DNA from: Proteiniphilum acetatigenes DSM 18083
GTDB taxonomy: Bacteria > Bacteroidota > Bacteroidia > Bacteroidales > Dysgonomonadaceae
Length of the DNA: 64,000 nucleotides
Direction: 5' to 3'
NCBI RefSeq assembly: GCF_000380985.1
Contig: NZ_KB905694.1
Span: forward strand, 310,001 to 374,000
Below the pieces are notes generated by a model, which made no database searches, had not been told where the DNA came from, and was given only the letters and a program-made list of their open reading frames with translations. The translations under genes and the position numbers were made by a program. This document shows positions 18,555-27,006 of this stretch, piece by piece (the stretch's first letter is position 1; every line of letters begins with the position of its first letter).

Positions 18555-21500
18555 TTATCCTTTTTTCTTCCTGAAAATAAAAATCTGATTGGATGTCAGC
18601 TTGTCATTCGAATGCCGCTCCAAATCCAGTCGGTGTTTCCGGGCAAATGCTTCAAACTGCTTCGCCGTAGGGAATTGTAACTGCTGTTCCGTTTTGTTGA
18701 ATTTGAAAAAACGGGTGGAAAGCATTTCGGTAAACCGTGTTATTTTATGCTCCCGACGTCGATCGGCATCACTGTCACGTACGATAATCATACCGCTATC
18801 GTTTATCTTTTCCACGCATTTCTCCAATAAAATTTCCTGCGAACCATAATCCATATAATGCAGCATATCATTTACCACAAACACATCGGCATACGGATAT
18901 TCATATTGCAACGCATCAGTGCATTCAAAGCGGATTTGCGGTGTTTTGGAGAAATTGTGATTGGCTATCGCAATTTTGTCATCGTCGTAATCGATACCTA
19001 AAACTGTACGTTCAGGCGAAGTTGTGGACAGCATGTAGGCGAGCATACCATATCCGCAACCCACATCTACCACCGATGCACAACGGGGAATAATACGTTC
19101 GAAATAAGCGTAATATTTCTCCATTGCCGATTTCACCCGCACGTACCACTCTTCCACCGGCCCTTTGTACACATAGTTTTGTACCAGTTTATGCCTGAAA
19201 TAGAGGTTATCGGGTCGATTGTAGCACTCCTGTAAACGATGGTATTCGTTGCTTATAATAGTTTTCACCGCTTTTGCGGCATCATGCGATGAACCGTATT
19301 CCGATAGCTTTTCAGCCGAAATTCTCGGTAGGAAGCTTGCTCCGTAAGTACCCGGCTTCACATAAAACATCTGTCGCTTATTGAGTATCTGTCCGGTACC
19401 GTAAATCACCATTGGAACCACATCTAACTGTAGGCTCTCAGCCAGCATAAATGCGCCTTTGTGGAACCGTTTGATCTGTCCGTCCGCCGAGCGGGTACCT
19501 TCAGGAAATACTACAACCGAATAGCCGTCGGCAACTTTTTCACGAAGTATTTCACCCATATTTTCAAACCCTTTCTGCGTAGGTATAAATCCGGCATAAC
19601 GCACCACGTGCCCGAAAACAGGTGAGTTCCACACCCACTGATTGGTTACCATGACAATCTTCGGCGAAAGCGAAAGCATGATCAGGATATCGATCATGGA
19701 TTGATGGTTAGCCACAATAACAGCCTGTTTTTTTAAATCTTCATCACTGTCATTAATAATTCTCTTTCTCGTATAGAAAATAAAGAATAGGAACAGCCGT
19801 GTACTGTACATGATCATCCGGCTGAACAGTACTTTTTTCTTTCTGATTGAGACGGGCACTAAAGCCAGCAGAAGTCTTGCAATAAACAGAAGCAGGCTTC
19901 CCAAAACAAATGATACATAAATCAGTGTGGTGCAAACCAGATAAAAAAGCGTGTAGGGATAATTTCCTTTGCGTGCGGGACGGGTAATGAAAGTGCGGAA
20001 CAGAACCGGGATCACCGTGTATGAAACCAGCAAAACAGACATCATGCCCAGAATGCTGATCAACGAAATGGATTTCAGGGCGGGATGTCTGGCGAAGATC
20101 AGTACACCCATCCCTACCGTAGCAGTAAATGCTGAAAACAGAATAGCTATTTTATGTGAATTGACCAGTTTCTTACCTGTACGGTATTCCTGCTGTACAC
20201 CATCCATCATAAAGATGGAGAAATCGTCTCCCAATCCAAAAATAAACGTAGACAATATGATATTGATGATATTGAATTCGATACCGAAGATAGCCATCAG
20301 ACCCTGAATAATCACCCAACTGATTGCCATCGGAGCAAAAGCCATCAACGTAAGTTCGAACCGCCCATAGGAAATAAGCAACGCCAGAAAAATAATCAGC
20401 GATGAGAGAAATAAAATGGTGTTGAAATCGTCATTGATCACCGAAACCCATTTATTGATAAAAAATGCTCGGTCAAAAATTACCAGGTCGGGATCAGTGC
20501 CCATTGTATTGTACACGAAATCTTTCTGATTGTCCGACAACTGTACCTGGGTGATGCACATCAGCGAATTGCCGTCACTCACTACCCAATCCGCCAGGAA
20601 AGGGATATTCTCACCCAGCTCTTCCGGTGAGAACGGTTTGAATTCTTTATCCAACAGGTTAAAAAACGGCTCAAAGGCATCAGGAGAAAATCCATACTTC
20701 ATTCCGCTCTCCCGGATTTCGGCTTTTAGCCATTGTTTTCTGTCATCCGTCCAGAAATCGTTCCATCGGCGGATGCGCTCTTGCTGCTGTTGCGGTGAGA
20801 TCATCAGTTTTTCCGACGATACAAAATCCTGAATCTTCCCTTGTGCTTTTAATAGGGCCAATGAACTGTTATTTTCAGCATAATTGTGCAGGGCCTCCTC
20901 CACCGTTTTGCCTATCGAAACAAACATGATTTGTTGACGGTCACCTGTCATAAAAAGATGGCTCATTTTATGCTCGGCTTGTCTGATATGCGCAGGTTCG
21001 TAATTCAGGTTAGACATATCACTGTCGAACTTCACATTACGCATGGTGAAAAGTCCGGCAACAAAAAGCGCCAGGATCACCCCTAATAGGATTTTGTTTT
21101 TCTCAAAAGGATAGGATGTGATTTTTTCGACTACCTTCAGCGCTCTCCGGGAAGTTTGCGAATCAGTCTTTCTACCCAGAAGATGAGGCAGAAAAATCAG
21201 GCAGAACAAGGTGGTACCCACCAACGAAAGGGCGGAAAACAACCCGAAATCGCGCAACATGTCGGACGAAGTGAACAACAGCGAAAGGAATGCACCAATG
21301 GTGGTGAATCCGCCCACGACCAGCGGATAGGAGAGTTCTTCGATTAATTGGCGGCGCGATTGTACGTGGTTATAATGGGTAAGCACATGAATAGAATAGC
21401 TCAGCGCGATACCCAACACTACTGCTCCTACTCCTATGGCAATAGCAGAAATGGATCCTTTAATGAAAAAAATCATTGCCAAAGCAAAAATTCCACCGTA

Positions 21501-22418
21501 AACGACCGGTGTAAGCAAAAGAGGGATCGCACTCCGGCTTCTGAACATCACCGACATAAACAGGATGATGATAAGCAACGCCGCTCCGAGTGTAAGATAG
21601 GTATCTTTTTTCACCTGTCGGGCATTGTACACCGCTACCGAGGGACCACCAAAGAACTGTACATGCACACCGGAATATTCCTGCTCCACTTCGGTAGAAA
21701 GTCTTTCCAATTCAGCAATCAAATTGTCATTTTTCCCGGTTTCTCCCGTACCGTATTTTGGCGAAAGAATAAGCAAAAGCGTAGATAGATCGGATGAGAA
21801 GATATGGTTGTCGTATATTTCGTAATTCGAGATATTTTCAAAATCTTTCAGTCCCAGCATTACATTTCCGCCAAAGCCGAGCGGATCTTGCGGAATAGTC
21901 GATTTAAGCGCCAGTCCGGCAGGCGACATCAGGTTAGCAAAGTTTTGCTGCATCCGAAGGTCAACCGCATCTGCCGTCAGCAACGTATCCATATGCCGGT
22001 AATCGTCGTCCATCAGGAAAACAGGTAAATAGCTATACAGAAAATCACCTGTCTGGGACACTACATCCTCACCCACTTCAGAAAGGATATTAAGCAGATA
22101 ATCCGTAGCAATACCCGTACTGATGAGCTCACTCATCCGGTCGCCTGCGAGCACGATCGAATCGAGCAGTTCGTCTCCCCTGAGCGAATCACGCGCCGAG
22201 ATCATCACAATGATCTTATCTTTTACTTTCAGGTTTTGAAAAACCAGTTCATTGTTTTTTGAACCCGCATTGTCGGGAAAAAAACGGGTAAATTCTTCTT
22301 CAAACCGCAGTTGAACGGCAAAAAGAAGCAACAGCGCAAAACTGCCGAACATCAGTATATTTCGCAAAATCCTCTTTTGCGATAAATATTCGTAGATATT
22401 GACAAAAATTTTGCTCAT
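18555..22418 (-). CDS. Trifunctional MMPL exporter / PlsC acyltransferase / SAM methyltransferase
   Basis: 1287 residues in three parts. Residues 1 to about 830 form an RND-type MMPL transporter with a first helix near 19-36, a large periplasmic loop, two blocks of membrane helices, and GDDFSIFMMDG in the second block. About 870-1060 form a PlsC acyltransferase with HQSMID (His905) and PEGTRS near 970. About 1070-1287 form a class I methyltransferase with VVDVGCGYG near 1115. Such fusions are known from Bacteroidetes pigment clusters. It probably exports and acylates the polyene; it starts in an ATGA overlap with the glycosyltransferase gene. Confidence 0.93.
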   Translation of the reverse strand: MSKIFVNIYEYLSQKRILRNILMFGSFALLLLFAVQLRFEEEFTRFFPDNAGSKNNELVFQNLKVKDKIIVMISARDSLRGDELLDSIVLAGDRMSELISTGIATDYLLNILSEVGEDVVSQTGDFLYSYLPVFLMDDDYRHMDTLLTADAVDLRMQQNFANLMSPAGLALKSTIPQDPLGFGGNVMLGLKDFENISNYEIYDNHIFSSDLSTLLLILSPKYGTGETGKNDNLIAELERLSTEVEQEYSGVHVQFFGGPSVAVYNARQVKKDTYLTLGAALLIIILFMSVMFRSRSAIPLLLTPVVYGGIFALAMIFFIKGSISAIAIGVGAVVLGIALSYSIHVLTHYNHVQSRRQLIEELSYPLVVGGFTTIGAFLSLLFTSSDMLRDFGLFSALSLVGTTLFCLIFLPHLLGRKTDSQTSRRALKVVEKITSYPFEKNKILLGVILALFVAGLFTMRNVKFDSDMSNLNYEPAHIRQAEHKMSHLFMTGDRQQIMFVSIGKTVEEALHNYAENNSSLALLKAQGKIQDFVSSEKLMISPQQQQERIRRWNDFWTDDRKQWLKAEIRESGMKYGFSPDAFEPFFNLLDKEFKPFSPEELGENIPFLADWVVSDGNSLMCITQVQLSDNQKDFVYNTMGTDPDLVIFDRAFFINKWVSVINDDFNTILFLSSLIIFLALLISYGRFELTLMAFAPMAISWVIIQGLMAIFGIEFNIINIILSTFIFGLGDDFSIFMMDGVQQEYRTGKKLVNSHKIAILFSAFTATVGMGVLIFARHPALKSISLISILGMMSVLLVSYTVIPVLFRTFITRPARKGNYPYTLFYLVCTTLIYVSFVLGSLLLFIARLLLALVPVSIRKKKVLFSRMIMYSTRLFLFFIFYTRKRIINDSDEDLKKQAVIVANHQSMIDILIMLSLSPKIVMVTNQWVWNSPVFGHVVRYAGFIPTQKGFENMGEILREKVADGYSVVVFPEGTRSADGQIKRFHKGAFMLAESLQLDVVPMVIYGTGQILNKRQMFYVKPGTYGASFLPRISAEKLSEYGSSHDAAKAVKTIISNEYHRLQECYNRPDNLYFRHKLVQNYVYKGPVEEWYVRVKSAMEKYYAYFERIIPRCASVVDVGCGYGMLAYMLSTTSPERTVLGIDYDDDKIAIANHNFSKTPQIRFECTDALQYEYPYADVFVVNDMLHYMDYGSQEILLEKCVEKINDSGMIIVRDSDADRRREHKITRFTEMLSTRFFKFNKTEQQLQFPTAKQFEAFARKHRLDLERHSNDKLTSNQIFIFRKKKG

Positions 22419-23578
22419 AGCACGGCCGTTTTGGGTTTACGGAAAATTACCAACAGCGTATAGCAAACCAATCCGGCAGCCAAACCACATGCCACGGCAA
22501 ATACGATACTTCCCAACACGTATTGCAGGAGCGAGCTCATCACAAACTCAAGCGACATATTTTCGACGGAGAAATTCAACGCTCTTCCCAACAACCACGC
22601 TCCGGTAGCATAACTGCCGAACAGGATAAGCGGGATCATCGGCGGAATACTGATGTTCGACGCCACCAGCGTGATCACTTTGTTAAGTTTAAGCAAATGT
22701 GCCAGAAGAAAAGCAAGCACCATCTGATAGCCCCATACCGGCACGATACCCATAAAAACACCCAGCATCACGGCACCGGTAATTCGTTCGTTACTTTCGT
22801 TGGAATGAGTGATATTGTTCCGGATAAACTTCCGGATATTTTCTTTTGTCAGACTGCGTACCGTTTTCCACGGATAGTACCAAAGCAGTGCCACCAATAC
22901 CAAAACGGTATTGAGCAGGCTGATGCGGGTAAAATCACGCCACGGATGGAAATGGCTCACCCGTTCACCTTCGGGCGGATAATATACACGTACGGGCACA
23001 TTACGGACATTCACTCCACGCCAGGCCGATTGCACAATAATCTCTAACTCAAATTCATATTTTCCGGTGAAAAGTGTCAGATTTTTTATTTTTTCTAAGG
23101 GGTAGAGGCGGTAACCCGATTGTGTATCCTCCATTTTTTTACCCGTTTCGATCCTGAACCAGAAATTGGAAAATTTATTGGCAAAAGTATTCTTGCCGGG
23201 CATATTGTCGGCTTGCAGATTGCGTGCCCCTATAAGCAGGGCATCGGGTGTTTTTTCGACCTCTTCCAAAAAGACGGGAATATCTTCGGGATAATGCTGC
23301 CCGTCGGAATCAAGTGTGATGGCATAGCGGAAATTCTCTTTGGCCGCAGTTTTCAATCCGGCTTTCAGCACGGCTCCCTTGCCCTTATTTTTAGGAAAAT
23401 GGATAACACGGATCGTGGGGAATTGTGTCAACACTTCCCGTGTGTTATCTGTTGAACCGTCGTTTACTACCAGCACAGGAAGCCCGAAAGGAAGGGTACG
23501 CTCAATCACATCACCTACTGTGGCAGCGTTATTATATGTAGGAATAATTATAATCGTATTTTTCAGATATCCTTCCAT
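22415..23578 (-). CDS. GT2 glycosyltransferase with C-terminal DUF2062
   Basis: 387 residues from the ATG at 23578; a start 33 bases earlier would overlap the upstream gene more. GT2 domain (about 5-225): IIIIPTYNN, VNDGSTDNT and the LDSDGQH metal motif, similar to dolichyl-phosphate-glucose-type transferases. DUF2062 domain (about 255-380) has two to three membrane helices and the GVFMGIVPVWGYQ phrase. A GT2 enzyme belongs to many aryl polyene clusters and may build the glycan or lipid anchor. The acceptor is unknown. Confidence 0.9.
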   Translation of the reverse strand: MEGYLKNTIIIIPTYNNAATVGDVIERTLPFGLPVLVVNDGSTDNTREVLTQFPTIRVIHFPKNKGKGAVLKAGLKTAAKENFRYAITLDSDGQHYPEDIPVFLEEVEKTPDALLIGARNLQADNMPGKNTFANKFSNFWFRIETGKKMEDTQSGYRLYPLEKIKNLTLFTGKYEFELEIIVQSAWRGVNVRNVPVRVYYPPEGERVSHFHPWRDFTRISLLNTVLVLVALLWYYPWKTVRSLTKENIRKFIRNNITHSNESNERITGAVMLGVFMGIVPVWGYQMVLAFLLAHLLKLNKVITLVASNISIPPMIPLILFGSYATGAWLLGRALNFSVENMSLEFVMSSLLQYVLGSIVFAVACGLAAGLVCYTLLVIFRKPKTAVL

Positions 23579-23934
23579 TCGCAAGACAAAGTCGCTTTCA
23601 GTTTCATACATCGCGTGTCGCCTATAAAAACCGCGGCACGCACTTCCTGTTCACCGGTCAACCCGAATTCTATATCAAATACCTTATTCTCCATAGGATT
23701 TATTGCCGACAAAAATTTGCATTCCCTGATTTTCCAAAACGAAACTTCACGATCGAGCTTTTGGGAAACCGCACGCTTCACCACGTTGAGCAAACACACA
23801 CCCGGTACTATAGGCATTCCGGGAAAATGCCCGGCAAACAGAGGATGCCCGGCATCTGTTTTGCAATGGAAACGGGAAACACCCCCGGCCTCGCTTTGAA
23901 ACTCGAGTTGAAAAAGTTCTTCCAGTTTATTCAT
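23563..23934 (-). CDS. Hot-dog fold 3-hydroxyacyl-ACP dehydratase-like (ApeI-like)
   Basis: 123 residues from the ATG at 23934; an upstream TTG adds three residues. The FabZ/FabA-type helix phrase HPLFAGHFPGMPIVPGVCLL contains the catalytic His of the hot-dog family. It would remove water from the 3-hydroxyacyl-ACP made by the ketoreductase. Its end overlaps the GT2 gene start by 16 bases. Confidence 0.87.
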   Translation of the reverse strand: MNKLEELFQLEFQSEAGGVSRFHCKTDAGHPLFAGHFPGMPIVPGVCLLNVVKRAVSQKLDREVSFWKIRECKFLSAINPMENKVFDIEFGLTGEQEVRAAVFIGDTRCMKLKATLSCEWKDI

Positions 23935-24125
23935 AAGAAACAAGCATGAATTACAAAGTAATCGACGTAGTCAAAATTGTTCTCACACAAGAATATGATT
24001 AAAAGCGACTTCCATATGACACCTCTAAAAATAATAGTTATAATCATATGAAAATGCAACTCTTAGATCACACAAATGTACATGAAATTTTTGATTTTAC
24101 CCGTTTCAGAATCAATGATCTTCCT
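23935..24125. other. Only sizeable gap inside the cluster's second half
   Basis: 191 bases of AT-rich sequence in a region where other genes overlap. Minus-strand TACATTTG at 24073-24080 is a possible -7 box, but no TTTG lies 19-21 bases upstream. No small gene was recognised. Confidence 0.35.
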
Positions 24126-24749
24126 TTATTCCATTTCCCTGATCACTATCGCAGGGCTAAAGATACCGCGGTGTTTGAGGGTGATAGTGCGCGGATAGGT
24201 ATAGTGCGGGATTTCAACGTTTACGCCGGGAGCTTTTATTTGGTTAATATATTGATTTTCAACATTTATCCTGTATTGATATTTTCCATTTACAGTTTCA
24301 ACAGAGATCAATTGTTCAGGATGGCTGCATAACGATTTTTGAGCAGTAAATTGTTCCGGCAGATGGATCCCAAGCAATAATCCGAAATCGTTTTTGAAGA
24401 GGTTCACCACCGCCGGTTTATCCATGGCGTCGAGCAGATAATGCACTGTAAAAGTACCAGGTTGTAATTCAAAATCGGCCATACTCATCCCGAAGTAGCT
24501 ATTGATAAGTATTCGGACAGTCTCGGGATCTTGCCTCTTCACAAGCATCATTCCATTCAGGTGTTTTCCAAAAAATGATATTTCTATGTCGAAAGTTTGC
24601 AGGCTATCGTTCGCTTCTATCACCGACGGAATATCTGTACGGTTAAGAGACACCGTTTCGGTTTGCCTGCATCCACTGCGTATGGAGGATCCACACGAAG
24701 TAGCGAGCAGACAAAAAGCTGCAATACTAACGAACAGTGAATTTCTCAT
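24126..24749 (-). CDS. Cluster lipoprotein (ApeN/DUF3261-like position)
   Basis: 207 residues from the ATG at 24749, giving the signal MRNSLFVSIAAFCLLATSCG with a lipobox (LATSC). The rest is beta-rich (DIEISFFGKHLNGMMLVKR, FTVHYLLDAMDKP), a layout compatible with LolB- or DUF3261-like proteins. It overlaps the LolA-like gene by 23 bases. Aryl polyene clusters carry a LolA-like and a lipoprotein gene pair that is thought to carry the lipidated product to the outer membrane. The family call is tentative. Confidence 0.65.
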   Translation of the reverse strand: MRNSLFVSIAAFCLLATSCGSSIRSGCRQTETVSLNRTDIPSVIEANDSLQTFDIEISFFGKHLNGMMLVKRQDPETVRILINSYFGMSMADFELQPGTFTVHYLLDAMDKPAVVNLFKNDFGLLLGIHLPEQFTAQKSLCSHPEQLISVETVNGKYQYRINVENQYINQIKAPGVNVEIPHYTYPRTITLKHRGIFSPAIVIREME

Positions 24750-25359
24750 CCGATTGAAGTGTGTTGTATTGAGAATTGATGAAAATGTAATCAGTGTAAT
24801 CATCGTTGTTTTCAGCCATTCGAAGCCTTCTTACCTCCATAGTTTGCCTGTCGAACGTAATCCCGATCTCCTTGATATAGGCTTTTACGGCCTTGCTTGT
24901 CGGGGATATCCTTACAAAATATTCCGAATCCGATTGAAAATACTGCAAGTCATATTCCTTGCCCAATGCTGAAATGTTGCCTATCATACTCGCTTCGATC
25001 AGGCCTCTCATTTGTGCCATCATTTTGTTCGAACCCAGATTGACGGTTGTCTTTTTCCCGCCTGTAACGGTTTGCAGCTTGTCGCCATTGATAGTAACTG
25101 TGTACTGCATTGGCTTGTCGTATTGCAGACTGATTTTATTGGGTTTGCGGTAGTAGAACATACCAGTCGAAACCATTTTCTCGGAAAAGACTTTCATGAA
25201 TTTCTCCTGCCGGAAGTTGCTTTCCACCGATTGGATCTTTTCAGCAGCATCCTTCAGGTTCTTCTCAAAATCCACGGTATTTGTGATGGGTTGCATCTCC
25301 TGACTGAAGATGACAAAAGAGAGTGAAAGGGTATATAACAGGGCTGTAATTTTATACAT
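24727..25359 (-). CDS. LolA-like outer-membrane lipoprotein carrier (ApeL-like)
   Basis: 210 residues. The signal peptide is within residues 1-19. The LolA-type fold is seen in SNFRQEKFMKVFSEKMVSTG, FYYRKPNKISLQYDKP and the C-terminal EKFTVR strand. Inside an aryl polyene cluster it should bind the polyene lipid in the periplasm rather than lipoproteins; this follows from the known family context and is not shown here. An 86-base repeat-rich gap separates it from the deacetylase gene downstream of it on the plus map. Confidence 0.85.
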   Translation of the reverse strand: MYKITALLYTLSLSFVIFSQEMQPITNTVDFEKNLKDAAEKIQSVESNFRQEKFMKVFSEKMVSTGMFYYRKPNKISLQYDKPMQYTVTINGDKLQTVTGGKKTTVNLGSNKMMAQMRGLIEASMIGNISALGKEYDLQYFQSDSEYFVRISPTSKAVKAYIKEIGITFDRQTMEVRRLRMAENNDDYTDYIFINSQYNTLQSDEKFTVR

Positions 25360-25361
25360 AT

Positions 25362-25420
25362 ATTGATTTGTTGATTTACTGGTTTACTGGTTTACTGATT
25401 TGTTGATTTAACGATTTATC
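25362..25420. repeat. Degenerate tandem simple repeat
   Basis: Units of GATTTGTTGATT and TTACTGGT alternate: a TGATTTGTTGATTTA phrase flanks three TTTACTG-type units. The unit length varies and there is no spacer, so it is not a CRISPR array. The same motif in inverse orientation occurs at 9441-9465. Confidence 0.6.
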
Positions 25421-25445
25421 ATCACATCTTCAAATTATTAAATCA

Positions 25446-26117
25446 TCACATCGTTATTGGTACGACCTTATATCCGTTTTCTTTGAGATATATCAACAAT
25501 TTCTCGGTCAATTCGGCAGAGAACGGCATCCGGTCATGCAACAAAATAATGACTCCCGGTTTCAGTTTTCGTTTAATCCGGTGCAGCACTTTGTCAGCTG
25601 TTTGGGTTTGCGTGTCGAACGAGCGGATACTCCATCCTATGGCTGTCCATCCGAGTTCTTTGACCACACTCCCTATCGTAGGGTTTGTCACACCGAAAGG
25701 GGGACGGAAAAGGCGGACTTCCTGTCCTGAAATTCCTTCCAGTATTTGCTGAGCTTTCAGTAAATCCTCCTTCATCTTACGCTTTCCATAAAGTGGAAAT
25801 TTACTTTCATGATGATATGAGTGGTTCCCTATTTTGTGTCCTTCGTCCACTATCCGCCTGACAATATCGGGATACTGTTCCGCTTTTTGTCCGATACAAA
25901 AAAAACAGGCTTTGGCATTATGTTTTTTCAGCACTTCGAGTAGAGGTAGTGTTGCAGCAGGTTCCGGACCGTCGTCATAAGTGAGTGCTACCACCTTATC
26001 TTTTGTGTTGAGTCTACAAACCGCTTTCACATACACCCCTGCTGAAATGGAATAAGAAGCGTAAAACAACATAAACGCCAGGATAAGAACCAAACTACCA
26101 ATACCAAGCCAGATCAT
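25446..26117 (-). CDS. Polysaccharide deacetylase (NodB) family protein
   Basis: 223 residues. An N-terminal membrane anchor spans about 4-24. The NodB motifs are intact: LTYDDGPEP (catalytic base and metal Asp), GHKIGNHSYHHES (metal His pair), RPPFGVTNP, and ILLHDR near the C-terminus. The usual substrates are acetylated glycans or chitin-like oligomers. In a pigment cluster it could trim an N- or O-acetylated sugar carrier; this is a guess. It overlaps the upstream half-ketosynthase gene by 4 bases. Confidence 0.9.
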   Translation of the reverse strand: MIWLGIGSLVLILAFMLFYASYSISAGVYVKAVCRLNTKDKVVALTYDDGPEPAATLPLLEVLKKHNAKACFFCIGQKAEQYPDIVRRIVDEGHKIGNHSYHHESKFPLYGKRKMKEDLLKAQQILEGISGQEVRLFRPPFGVTNPTIGSVVKELGWTAIGWSIRSFDTQTQTADKVLHRIKRKLKPGVIILLHDRMPFSAELTEKLLIYLKENGYKVVPITM

Positions 26118-26983
26118 TCTTTTGTAAATTTTTCGATCAGGACTGCCGTATAATTATTCAGCCAAGAGTTGGTAATCAGCACAAAACCGTTACCGCTCAA
26201 TTGCGTGCAGGCATACCATAAACCAAACGAGGATGCGGTTTGGTATTCGCCGCAAATGGGTTTGAACATTTCCTCGGAAACAATACGAGCGTCGGAGACA
26301 CCATTTCTTTGCAGAAGATCTGACTGCTTTTGGGTCAATTGCTCCTGCGAGAAATTCCCGCTTTGCATATCCACTGCCACAAGGCGGGCAACGGTTTGCA
26401 TTGTTTTTTTATTGCCAAGCAAAAAGAAGGATGCCCCTTCACCTGCCGGAAATTTTCGCCATGCCCCCATTCGTTCCAGAATATGAAAAACGGTGGGTGT
26501 CAGTTCATCCACCGCACCCACAAGCACGCTTCCGGCATCTCCGGCCTGCAACCGCATCATCCCGTCGAGCAGGGCACTCTCGAATGAAAACGCACGATGG
26601 ACATAGGTGCTATTGTAGGCTTTGTTGCCCGACAGCAGGGCGATCTGTGCGCCGATGGTGTTGAACGTGGACTGGATAAACGGTGTGGGCGACAGCAATT
26701 CCTCGTTTTGCGAACCGATCGATTGCAAAAACTTCTCCGTATCGGCCAGACAGCCCAGTCCAGTAGCGGTGATAATGGCTTCTGGTTTTACAGGTATATT
26801 TTGCAGGCATTGCAGACCGGCGGTAACACCCATTTTCACAATACGGCTCATGCGGCGGCGCAATCCCGCGTCTTTGATCCATTCTTTGTAATCGGGTTCA
26901 CAGGCTGAAAAACGGCCTTCCGACGGCTCCCCTTGCGGGTAAATGGATGCAAGAGACTGTATGTAAACAGGATATACGTTCAT
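26114..26983 (-). CDS. Chain-length-factor-like half ketosynthase without nucleophile
   Basis: 289 residues, about the N-terminal two thirds of a ketosynthase (Ketoacyl-synt_2-like). Around residue 128, where the active Cys is expected, the sequence is YNSTYVHRAFSFESALLDG, with no Cys. GSVLVGAVDELTP is the conserved core strand that follows. In aryl polyene systems ApeC is a chain-length-factor partner of the ketosynthase ApeO. The adjacent full ketosynthase is the likely partner; there are 23 bases between them. Confidence 0.8.
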   Translation of the reverse strand: MNVYPVYIQSLASIYPQGEPSEGRFSACEPDYKEWIKDAGLRRRMSRIVKMGVTAGLQCLQNIPVKPEAIITATGLGCLADTEKFLQSIGSQNEELLSPTPFIQSTFNTIGAQIALLSGNKAYNSTYVHRAFSFESALLDGMMRLQAGDAGSVLVGAVDELTPTVFHILERMGAWRKFPAGEGASFFLLGNKKTMQTVARLVAVDMQSGNFSQEQLTQKQSDLLQRNGVSDARIVSEEMFKPICGEYQTASSFGLWYACTQLSGNGFVLITNSWLNNYTAVLIEKFTKE

Positions 26984-27006
26984 GAGACCTTTATTTCTGA
27001 AAAACT

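Noticed and set aside
25362-25420. CRISPR-like tandem repeat
   Set aside because: Units are short, unequal and without spacers, and no cas gene is nearby.
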